NCBI GenBank assembly: GCA_003116975.1
Contig: BGKB01000091.1
Span: 235,509 to 299,508, forward strand
Length of the DNA stretch: 64,000 nt
Direction of reading: 5' to 3'
From: Aurantiochytrium sp. KH105
Taxonomy: Eukaryota > Sar > Bigyra > Thraustochytrida > Thraustochytriidae
In this document: one piece after another, positions 20,364-29,900 of the stretch
Layout: each line of letters opens with the position of its first letter
Numbering within the stretch: the first letter of the stretch is position 1
The notes under the pieces: model-generated
What the model saw: only the letters and a program-made list of their open reading frames with translations
Told to the model about the DNA's origin: nothing
Databases searched by the model: none
Program-made: the position numbers and the translations under genes

Positions 20364-21007
20364 GGCTTATACGCGTTGACTGAGATTTGCCTTCTCGAAT
20401 GGCAAGCCAAGGTATGTATGCTCTGGAGACAAAACAATCGGCGAACGAGGCACTTGTGTGAATGTGTGTATAAACGTGTGCGAGCTTGCTATGCTAGCCG
20501 TCTTTTGTGAAAAAACGTTCTTTGGGGGAGCGATACGCTGTTGTTTCTGGCGAGCACGATAGCGAATTTTCTTCTTTTCGACAGAGCGAGAAAGACCGAT
20601 CGCTGCTCGAGGACGAGACAACGGGCATCGACTCTCGCACGGCTTCCTGCGCGAATGTAGTAGTATCGCAGCGGCTTCGGCGCCTGCCGCCTAGTCGCTA
20701 CAGGTCCAGGGCCCGGCCGCGGACCTGAGACTTCACCTGCGGCACGAAATGGGACTTCAGGTTCATCTTTCCCGAGAGTCCGAGAGAGAGTCAGGACGGC
20801 GGTCAACGGATAGAAAAGATGGACTGTTTGACGAGCTATCTCTGCAAGTGAAAAAAAAAGAAAGCTACTATAGGCCACAACTTTATCCTACTGTATGTGC
20901 TTCCTTTCCTTTCCGACACTTATAGTCACGATACTGCAAGTACAGCAACTAGAGCTCACTTCAATCAGGCGGTCAGTCAATAAGAGAACCTCAACCCGAT
21001 CAGGATC
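20364..21007. promoter_or_regulatory. Bidirectional intergenic region
   Basis: 644 bp between divergent starts of the CCDC180-like gene (-) and the ROK kinase (+). Base composition is mixed, unlike the CpG-rich region before the DENN gene. No gene or clear regulatory motif recognised. Confidence 0.45.
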
Positions 21008-22117
21008 ATGGGCTCGCGAGCGGCGGCGATCGTGGGCGTGGTGGCAGCGGCGACGGCGGCGGCGACAGCGGCGGCGGTCCTGCGAGCCCGCGCGAGGCTC
21101 GCGCAGGTGGCGCAGAGCGGAAGCGTTCTCGTGGGGGTGGACGTGGGTGGGACGGCCATCAAAGCAGCGCTCGTGCAGCTTGACGGAAATGTGCTCGCCG
21201 AGCTTGAGGAGCCGCTTCGCGACGCGAGCTTCTCCGGTGTGTGCGAGCAGGTCGCCGACCTTGTAAGGAACATCTTGGCGACACCCGATGCACTCACGAA
21301 TGTACGACTCGAGGGCGTCGGGCTCTGCGTCCCAGGCTTGGTCGACGCTGAGGCTGGCCAAGTTCTCTTTGCAGCCAACTTTCCGACGTGGCCACGGCCG
21401 GCGCCACTCACACAGAGGCTTGGCGAGCTTCTGGGACGTGTCCCATCGCTCGACAATGACGCGAATGCTGCCTTGTGCGCCGAAATATGGAGGGGTGCAG
21501 CGAAAAACGAGCGAGACGTAGTTCTGCTCACACTTGGAACCGGAATTGGGTCTGCAATATTAAGCGGTGGCCAGCTGGTCCGTGGAGCATCCAACGCGGC
21601 AGGTGAACTGGGCCACACCATTTTGGTCCCAAACGGCGACAGAGTTTCCGAACGAACTGGGGTTCGCGGCATCTTCGAAGATTATGCCAGCGCACGTGCG
21701 GTGGAAGAGATTGCGAAAGAGGCAGTTGTGCGTGGGGATGAACCAGCCTCTGCACTGCATGAAATTGCGGCACGTGGAGAAAAAATCACTTGCAAGCGTG
21801 TATTTGAGCTTGCTGCAGGTAATGCCGGAAAGAGTCAAGGCGATCCTCTTGCGCGCCGCATTGTGTCCCAAACAGGGGATTATTTGGGGATCGCCTCAAT
21901 AAACATTACGCGTACCTTCGATCCGGCTGTCATTCTCTTTGGGGGCGGCATGACAAGGGCAGGCGATCAACTGCTCGGCGCAATCCAAGCAGGATTCAGA
22001 AAGCATCATTGGACCCTTAGCAAGCCAACTTGTAAGCTAGCTCTCGCAGCCTTGGGTCCAGAGGCAGGAGCAATTGGCGCTGCCTATCTCGCGCATCCAA
22101 AACACAAAAAAACGTGA
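21008..22117 (+). CDS. ROK-family sugar kinase (glucokinase-like) without zinc cysteines
   Basis: 369 residues. ROK features are clear: phosphate-binding GVDVGGTAIK (residues 43-52), catalytic-loop region LDNDANAA (148-155), the second phosphate motif LGTGIGSAI (176-184), AGELGH (198-203) and a C-terminal FGGGMTRAGD. The family transfers phosphate to glucose, N-acetylmannosamine or related hexoses; substrate cannot be fixed from sequence. Typical ROK kinases carry a CxCGxxGCxE zinc site after ELGH. Here the matching stretch is SERTGVRGIFEDYAS (214-228) and all three cysteines are gone, while the ELGH histidine remains. Residues 5-24 form a hydrophobic Ala/Val-rich helix followed by Arg residues, which may be a membrane anchor or organelle-targeting sequence. 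The start ATG opens this helix. Convergent with VAP. Confidence 0.85.
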   Translation: MGSRAAAIVGVVAAATAAATAAAVLRARARLAQVAQSGSVLVGVDVGGTAIKAALVQLDGNVLAELEEPLRDASFSGVCEQVADLVRNILATPDALTNVRLEGVGLCVPGLVDAEAGQVLFAANFPTWPRPAPLTQRLGELLGRVPSLDNDANAALCAEIWRGAAKNERDVVLLTLGTGIGSAILSGGQLVRGASNAAGELGHTILVPNGDRVSERTGVRGIFEDYASARAVEEIAKEAVVRGDEPASALHEIAARGEKITCKRVFELAAGNAGKSQGDPLARRIVSQTGDYLGIASINITRTFDPAVILFGGGMTRAGDQLLGAIQAGFRKHHWTLSKPTCKLALAALGPEAGAIGAAYLAHPKHKKT

Positions 22118-22581
22118 AAGGTGACTTGATATTTCCCGCAAAAGGGAAACATCAAAGCCATTTATTTGAACGAAATCAAAACAAAGATGATATGTGCGAC
22201 TGATAACACTCCCACGAAGAATACGCATGCTGAGTTCGGTACTCGACAATACGAGAGCTTTATATGGCATCGTCTTGCCAGTGCTCTGAAAACGAAAATG
22301 TACCGAAAGCTGTGATACTCCGTGAATGGCAAATGGCGAGAGTCTGGTTACATCCAAGGCCTTGTCTGCTCTTTGGGACACCAACGCCACCCACTGCAGA
22401 AGACAGGATCCTTTGTATAAGCGGGCAGCCTGTGAAGAGGCTTTTACCTTCAACACCGTCCGCAGCAAAGTAAAAATTACGCAGCAGACGTAAGGACGGC
22501 TCGGCCTTGTAAAGTATGTCAGCAAATTGATGACAAGGGCCTGTAATTAGACTTTCTGTATCGAGTGTTTGAATTATTATT
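22118..22581. other. Intergenic region between convergent genes
   Basis: 464 bp with the 3' ends of the ROK kinase (+) and VAP (-). Short open frames occur on both strands but none has a recognisable product. Confidence 0.5.
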
Positions 22582-23528
22582 TTAAGCCATGTCGCTTTGC
22601 CCATCGCTCGTGAACAACCTGCCCAAGAGAAAAGCGAGAACGGCAACAAACATGAGCTGCCAGAGCGCAAAGCCCGTCTGACTGGCGAGACCGCCAGGAA
22701 GAGAGTCTGACATCGTGGAGGAGACGCCACCCGCACCAGAGACATCTGATGAGGACTTGATGTTTCGGTGCGATTCACCCTTTTTCAGCAAAGCGATCTC
22801 CTTGGTGGCATCCTTCAGCGAGGCCTTGAAACGGTCGCGCTCCGCAGTGAGCTGCACAGTAAAGTTAATGAGTTCCTGGTACTTTTTACGGAGCTCGGGC
22901 AGGCTCTCCAATTGGCCATCGTCGGCAGCTCTGGGCTTGCCAGCGTTCATATCCACGCCTGCAGGCACATCAACCGAGTGCAAGTTGTTGACTTCCATGA
23001 GCTCCTCGTTGTTCTCGGGATACTTGAACGTGCAGGTGAGCTTTTTGTGCACAAGCTCGTCCCGCGTCATTTCCGCCCACATTTGTTTGAGAAGATTGCC
23101 GAGGTTCTTGCTGTCGTGTTCCTCGTGGTGAGACTCGAGCTTGCTCAGGTAATTGTCTTTGACAACTGCGCACTGTACGAGGAACTTGTTATCTTTGCAG
23201 TCCTTGTCCAGGGTCTCGTAGCCCGTGAGACGCTCCTGGCGCAGCTGCTTGGCGTCCTTAATCTGCAAGCTGATAAGTACGGAAGAGGCACTCTTCACGG
23301 GGATGACACCCTGGTTTGGCCGCACAAGGTACCTCTTAGGATGGGTCGTTTTAATCTTGAAGGCAACCATCTTGTCAGATCTGCGCAAGCACGTGAGTTA
23401 GCTTTAGGTTCGTCATGAAATGTTGGGCGATAGATAGCGCTGTGGCGCGGAAGCAACGAGCGGACGATACTCAAGAGCTCGCTTTTTTCGTAGCTAGTGA
23501 GCTAGCCTGCGAACTAGCTAGCAAATGC

Positions 23529-23561
<33 letters not shown>

Positions 23562-23690
23562 CAGGAAGCCAGGCAGACAGCCAGCAACGTACGTGTTTTC
23601 CACTTTGAGGGTGACCGAGGGCTCCTTCTCGCCCATAGGAAAGTCCACGCTGGACGGGTCGAGCTTGACGAGCTGCATTTTCATCGACAT
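22582..23690 (-). CDS. VAMP-associated protein (VAP), MSP domain, two exons
   Basis: Exon 1 is 23593-23690 and exon 2 is 22582-23380, giving 298 residues. The intron (23381-23592) has a GTACGT donor and a GCGCAG acceptor. It falls inside the MSP domain, and joining the exons reads VENT-SDKMVAF without a break. The MSP domain covers about residues 6-125. It contains LDPSSVDFP and the signature KIKTTHPKRYLVRPNQG, whose basic residues bind FFAT motifs. A coiled coil follows (about 195-240), then a C-terminal transmembrane anchor near 275-293 (LWQLMFVAVLAFLLGRLF). VAPs are tail-anchored ER proteins that tether other membranes and recruit lipid-transfer proteins. The start ATG at 23688-23690 sits six codons before the conserved VKLDP. 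Confidence 0.92.
23381..23592 (-). other. Intron of the VAP gene
   Basis: 212 bp. On the sense strand the donor is GTACGT and the acceptor is CTTGCGCAG, with a CTAAC branch-point candidate about 20 nt upstream of the AG. It contains the (CTTG)n tract at 23529-23559. Splicing in phase 2 restores the MSP domain, which is the main support. Confidence 0.9.
23529..23559. repeat. (GCAA)n tetranucleotide microsatellite
   Basis: About seven and a half copies of 'gcaa' on the plus strand, inside the VAP intron. Related tracts occur at 24828-24902, 33641-33678 and 34294-34325. Confidence 0.9.
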
Positions 23691-23907
23691 CGTTCCTGGC
23701 GCGCCCAGGGTCTCCGTCGTCGCGCGACTGTCCACGTCACGCACGCTGGCACCCGCGCAGCGAAAGAGAGAAAGAGAGCGAGAGCGAGAGCGAGGCTAGA
23801 GCGAGCGAAGGTTCAAGTCGGATCCCTCGTGCCGGCGCCGCTTTCCTGCTCAGGCGGACAGTCCGTCGCGGGTCCCGCCTTGCGTGCGAGCCTGCGAGGC
23901 GTGCCTG

Positions 23908-23932
23908 TCTATCTGTCTGTCTGTCTGTCTGC
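23908..23932. repeat. (CTGT)n tetranucleotide repeat
   Basis: About five to six copies of 'ctgt' with one variant unit (ctat), upstream of VAP. Confidence 0.8.
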
Positions 23933-24145
23933 CAGCGCAGCAGCTGCGGCGGCGGCGAGCGCGTGCGGAAACTAGGCAAGCCAGGCCAAGCCAGGCGAAG
24001 CGCGGGCTCCGGCTCGGGCTCGCGTCGCGGTTTGACTATGCAGCAAGTAAGAGCATGTAGGCACCTCAACAAACAAACAATCAACCAAACCAAAAACAAA
24101 GAACCAGTCGAACAACACGCAGACGCAAGAGGAAGATCAACCACG

Positions 24146-24284
24146 ATGGAGGGAGAAAAAGATCAAAGCCGCCGCTTGAGCCTGAGCGCCAACTTGTCCG
24201 GCAAGGGAAAAGAGGGAGCTTCTGCACTTGCATTGCGGAAATTGTCTACTTGCAAAGCGCCGTTTATGAGCTTATTGCGCATAG
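24146..24284 (+). other. Possible 5' exon of an unidentified gene
   Basis: An ATG in good context (accacgATGG) opens 46 codons (MEGEKDQSRRLSLSANL...) ending directly at a strong donor, G|GTAAGT (24285). Plausible acceptors follow within a few hundred bases, but no downstream exon gives a recognisable protein. It cannot be spliced in frame to the centrin second exon. It could be a real short first exon, a noncoding transcript or chance. Confidence 0.2.
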
Positions 24285-24827
24285 GTAAGTACGATACCAC
24301 CGTTCCTACCGGCCAAAGCGAGGTTCCGGGTATGTTCCGAAAACGTTCCATCCATACGGAGTCGTCATAGTTTGTTTGACTGTTTTGGGCAGCCAGGCCG
24401 GCGGCCTGGGATAGCCACCTACTTACTGGCTGTGTTGCCAATCGACAGCGGCAGCGACCAGCGGCTTGCCCTCGCCCGGCCGATGATATACTTGCCATGA
24501 TGACAGGCAAAAGAGACGATCGAGCGCACATTCTTTCGCCAGCCAGGCTGCCGGCCAACTGGCGGCAGGAGTTCACAACGCAACGGTCCTCTGCATTCGT
24601 CAGTATCCCTGCGTACACCCCTGCCGCCCCCTTCCCTCCGCGAGGAACCGGCGCGGTGGGGGTGCACGCGACACGTCTTGCAGCCGGTGAAACGGCCCCG
24701 GGTCTGCCTGTTAAAATTCGTATTCGCCCTCGCGCGCAGCGGGGCGGTGCAGATACGAGCAGAAGCAGGCGCGGCGAGGACAGAAAGAAAGAAGGGAAAG
24801 AAAGCAGAAGGAAACAGGCGAGCACAA

Positions 24828-24902
24828 GCGAGTAAGCAGGCGAGCAGGCAAGCAGGTAAGCAAGCAAGCTAAGCAAACAAACAAACAAACAAGCAAACAA
24901 AC
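24828..24902. repeat. Degenerate (CAAG/CAAA)n tract
   Basis: A run of imperfect 'aagcagg', 'caagc' and 'caaa' units. It looks like a decayed member of the same tetranucleotide class as the tracts at 23529 and 33641. Confidence 0.75.
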
Positions 24903-25463
24903 GTTGACAGGTACGTCTCCCGCGCGCGAGGCCGCGAGGACCGGCCGCGGCGCGGAGCCGCCCGTCCGCTTGCCTGCCCGCCCGCGTGTCCGCGCGCGAC
25001 TGCTCGCCGCGCGCGAGCCGCGGCTCTCGCCCGCCCGCTCGCTTGCGCGCTCGTTCGTTCGCACACGGTGGGCGGGCACGGAAGAAGATGGCCCGGAGGA
25101 GGGAGGGCAAGATGGAGAAGGAGCACGACGGCGACGAGGAGGTTAGGCGGAGGGCCTGGACAGGGACATTGGAAAGGAGGAAGGAAGATGGGGTGCGAGG
25201 CGGGTCGGGGCAAGGTCGTGCCGGGGTTGATGCCTTGCATTGCATGAGTGCGAAAAGCAAGCTTGCAACAGCTGTCCACCTTTACGTGAATAATCTGAGG
25301 AACCTCTTTTCATAACTGACATTGACAACGCGCTGTGCGTGTGCCATTCTTTGCGGAACATGATTTTTGGGAATAAATTCGCAAACAAACAGAAAATCGA
25401 AAAGCACAGCGAGCACTAGCACTTGCTGTCTCTTGGCTCGAGACCAAAAGGGTCCCTGATAAA

Positions 25464-26062
<599 letters not shown>

Positions 26063-26982
26063 GCCTTTTTCACCCTCTCATCCTCCCCTCTTTCTCGTTT
26101 TCCACGACCCGACGACCCCTTTTCCAACAATCATCATCAATACCAAAGAAAAAACCAACACCAACTGCGCCACCTCTCTCTTTCGTTCCTGGGTTGCTTT
26201 GACATTTCGTAATTTCTTTTCCCTTTTACTGCAGAGAACACCGCCCTGGACGCGACGAGTGGAGCGTGGACCATGCGCTCTTCCGCCGTATAACACTTTA
26301 GCAAAAACCACAAATTCTTTCGATCGGGGTCCGGTCCGGCACCGCGCAAACCTGACTCCGAAATCATTTCATTTATTGATTCAACAAGAAAGAGTTTCAT
26401 CGTTCGTATTATCGTCCCTCAGGCTGATCGCTTGCTTGAACTGCCTTTTCTTCTTCTGCTCTGCGGAGTCTTTTTGCTGTTTCTTGGGAGCTAGTCCTAG
26501 AATCGAAGAAGCAGTCCGGTTCTTGAACTTGCTTGAAGTGGCATCATCAATGAGCTGAGCTGAGCTGAGCTGAGCTGAGCTGAGCTGAGCTGAGCTTATA
26601 CAACCGGTCATCCGCGGTCATCAATCAATTGTTCAATTTATCAATTTTTTTTCTTGCAGCGGGCACGCGCCCACGCGCGCACGCTGCGCGGGCAGGAGGA
26701 TAGCTGCGCGCGCGGCGACGCTGGGGCGGCGACAAGGACATTGGAGGCCTTGCTTCGCGTCCAGACTTCGGACCTCGACGGAGCCGGGCGAAGTTATAGC
26801 AGCGCCACAATTGCGCAGCGATAAGCCTGCACGTCAGAGTCCGCGGTGTTGTCGCGCAGCGCGCAGGTCAGCCTGCCTGTCAGCCTGCGTGGCGTGCAAG
26901 CGTGCTTTGAGAACAGCAACATTGTCGACAACGAAGACGACGACGGCGACGACAACGACGACTTTAAAGGGGGTTTCAAGCG
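26063..26982. other. Intergenic region between centrin and the 1,821-residue gene
   Basis: 0.92 kb. The left part is probably centrin 3' UTR. A pentanucleotide repeat occupies 26551-26596. At about 26644-26660 there is a polypyrimidine tract ending TTGCAG, a good acceptor-like site on the plus strand, so the downstream gene may have an untranslated 5' exon. Short Arg/Ala-rich frames here are not supportable. Confidence 0.45.
26551..26596. repeat. (TGAGC)9 pentanucleotide repeat
   Basis: Nine perfect tandem copies of 'tgagc', each containing the palindromic core GAGCTC-like AGCT. It lies between centrin and the next gene. Confidence 0.95.
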
Positions 26983-29900
26983 ATGCAAAAGGCGTCGTTT
27001 CTGATGCGCGAAGAGGTCGCACATGGCGTACAAGTTTTGGGAAAGCTACGCGATGCCGGTCAAGTCGCTCGTCTCTCTGGTGAGAAACGCGCCAAGGTAG
27101 ATGCTCTCGCGCAGGGCACGCTGAGAAAATGCCTCATGCTTGTCGGCAGAGCTGAAGAAAGGCGAAACGCTCAAGAAATTCTCGCTTGGATTGTGCTCGT
27201 TTTTCAAAGCGTGCGCGCGTGCGGCTTGGACCTCGAGGTCATCATGGCCAGAGCCTGCAGCGCCGATCTTTCCGCGTACGCCGCTCCTGCGCTTTTATAC
27301 GCGGTCGCCCAGGCCTTTGGGGCGTCGAGCGCAAGCTCGCAGCCTTCCCAGGCGAATGCGCAGGGAACATCGACATCCGGCCTCAATGAGGCGTTCTTGC
27401 GCATGCTTACGCAGGTGTGCCGATTTGCTCTCCTCTGCCATACCTGCGAGGCGTCCCAGCACGTGGGTATAAGCCCAGAGAGCCTCTCTGCAGCCATGGC
27501 GTCATCGGCAGATCCGCTTCGAGCGGTGCTTGGCAAGTATAGCACCTGTCGTGCAATTACGGAGCCTGTAGTGGAAAAGTCCTCGCGCTTCGCAAGTGCA
27601 CTCAGTAAGGTATTGCAACAGCTCGCTTACTGCTCTGCTGAGCAAGGTAGTCTCCTTTGCGCTCCCAAGATGCTTGCGCAGCTCCTCGTACCCTTTGCGG
27701 AAATGGGTTGGCTTTCAAGGCGTCGGCAAGTCGATGACGTCGGGTCTGCCCGTTGCCCATGGCGGGTTACCTGCTCTGGTGTCGAGGCTACGCTTGAGTT
27801 CATGTTACAGCGTGGCGATCGTCTCGGAATACAGGGCTGCGAAGTTGCCTTTCTCTTCTTAAAAAAGACTCAAGACTGGCCGCTTGGCGATCATCACTTT
27901 CTCTTACAGATTGCAGCACTCGTGCTCCGCTGTGCTGCTGAGCCTATAGTTGAGGCCTCGTCCAAATTTGCCGCGACAACATCACGGCACACTCGTGACG
28001 TGCCCTCCATTTCGAAAAGCACGTTACGAGATGGGAAAAGTCATCAGCCTGTAGAAGCCGACGATACTCCCTCAATGCAGCATTTGCACCGTCTTTTGCG
28101 ACTCTTTACTGACTGTCTTCAAGGAACATTCAAAGCGGACCGAAGGCGGGGCGCCAATGCAGCCACGCCCACGGCGCATGGGCTCGCTGCGGCACTTGCG
28201 CTTCAGGCCAGTGGTGCTTCGTCTTACTTGGGTCGTCGCCGCGGTGGGTCCCGCCGCGCTCGACACCTTGATGCCAGCAGCAGCGGCGCTCAGGCTCTCT
28301 CAGTGGCTACGCAGGGCTGGCTGCACCATGAATCACAATCAGGCGGTCTCTATCTTGGGGCTCACGAAAAGGCCGTCATGGATGTTGTAACCGGTATTGC
28401 CTTTGCCATTTTCCGGCTGCACGCACAGGAACAAGCTCAAGGCAGCATAAAACCCAAGGCCCGGCAATCGCTCTCGGCCCGCACGATGGGATCAAGTGAA
28501 CATCAGCGCCAGGACATTCCCATGGCCACGAACGACTTTGAAGCGCCACTCTTAAAGGAGGAGCTCGGGCGGGCAGCCGAATCCTGCTTTGCGCGTCTTG
28601 GGCCAAGCGATCTTCACTGGAAAACCATTTGGGCGGTCGGCTCGAAGCAAGTGTTTGCGACGGGCTGGTCCTCATCCGAGTTCGAGGTGTGCGCAGCGGT
28701 GCTTCGGAGTGCCGTGGCATGTGCCGCGCAGAATCCATCAAAGCTTGCGCTTCGTGGCATGGCGGCCGCGCTTCATGAGCTTGCGCAGGACGAGCTCACG
28801 AGCGTGCAGCAGCTTTTGCGTCAGTCGCAGAAATATCATCCTGAAGTTGCGGCAAGCGGGGAGTACACAATTGCGGTTTACGGTGCCCGGCTCTCAGTCT
28901 TTCTCGTCTTTCTCATTAACGCCAGCCCAGAAAGCGTGCTGTCGCCGTCTCACGCAGAGGCTAATGCGAATCCCCTTTCGATGATGAGTGGGTCCGCTTC
29001 CCAAGACACTATGGTAGGACAAGTTGCGAGTGCTCTTTTGTCTCTCGTCCAGCGTGCCTGCAGCGCCCGAGCTGTGTACGAGCTGCCGCTAGAAGTTGTA
29101 TTGTCCTGGCTTCCTGCTGTTGGAGTAGCCCTTGGAAGCGCTGTGGACGCCATTTCCAGCGCAGCTCGGAGTGCAATACTGGAAATTCTGCAGAGTGTGG
29201 CCGTACGGGGCTCGGCGGTTTGCGAAGACGCGGACAGAAACAGCAATAGTCACATGAACCGACCGAAGTTCGACTCTAGCGCCCCGGGCCGCCGGGCCGA
29301 CATGGATGCCGTCACATTGCGTCTTCTTGAGGTCTGGCATGCCTTGTTCGCAACCGGTGCGGCACCTGGATGGATGAACGAGGCATTTGGCGATGTGTGC
29401 GAGATCGACCCCCTTCCCTTCTCGGACACTTATACCAAGGACCTCATGCTCATGATTACGCAACACCACAAGCTTGCTCGCCAAGCTGCGCCTTCCTGGT
29501 TCAAACCGCTCATTGCAGCCCGCCAGCTTCAGGCCATCGGACAGAGCCTGGAGGCTGACCTTCGCGCCAATCTCCTTCCCTTTCGGACCTTTCCTGGATC
29601 TTTCATGAATGGCTCCGAGCAAGCTGCGCTCTCTCTCGCAAGCGAGCTCATTGTGCCACGCCTGGGGAGCCTGACTCGAGCCATGGACGACTATGCTATT
29701 GCGTGGCAAACTCAGCACATGTCACGTCGCGGCGCGCAGGACTCTTTGCTTCGCCTGGCGGCTCTGCAAGCTGGGGTTCCTGCCCCAAGCGCCGTCATTA
29801 GTGAGGACTCGGGCGCTGCAGGCTCTCTAGGGACCGCGGTGCACGCCTTGCAGGGTCTCGCAGAAATATTTGCTCGCTTCGATTGCGCGCGCGGTCGCCT

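Larger units (their letters stand above)
23691..25463. other. Long intergenic region between VAP and centrin
   Basis: 1.77 kb between the divergent VAP (-) and centrin (+) genes. It carries purine-rich (gagaaa/gagc)n sequence at about 23762-23795, a (ctgt)n tract at 23908-23932, a degenerate caag/caaa tract at 24828-24902 and a CpG-rich block around 24920-25080. One possible exon is listed separately at 24146-24284. Otherwise I see no supportable gene. Confidence 0.5.
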
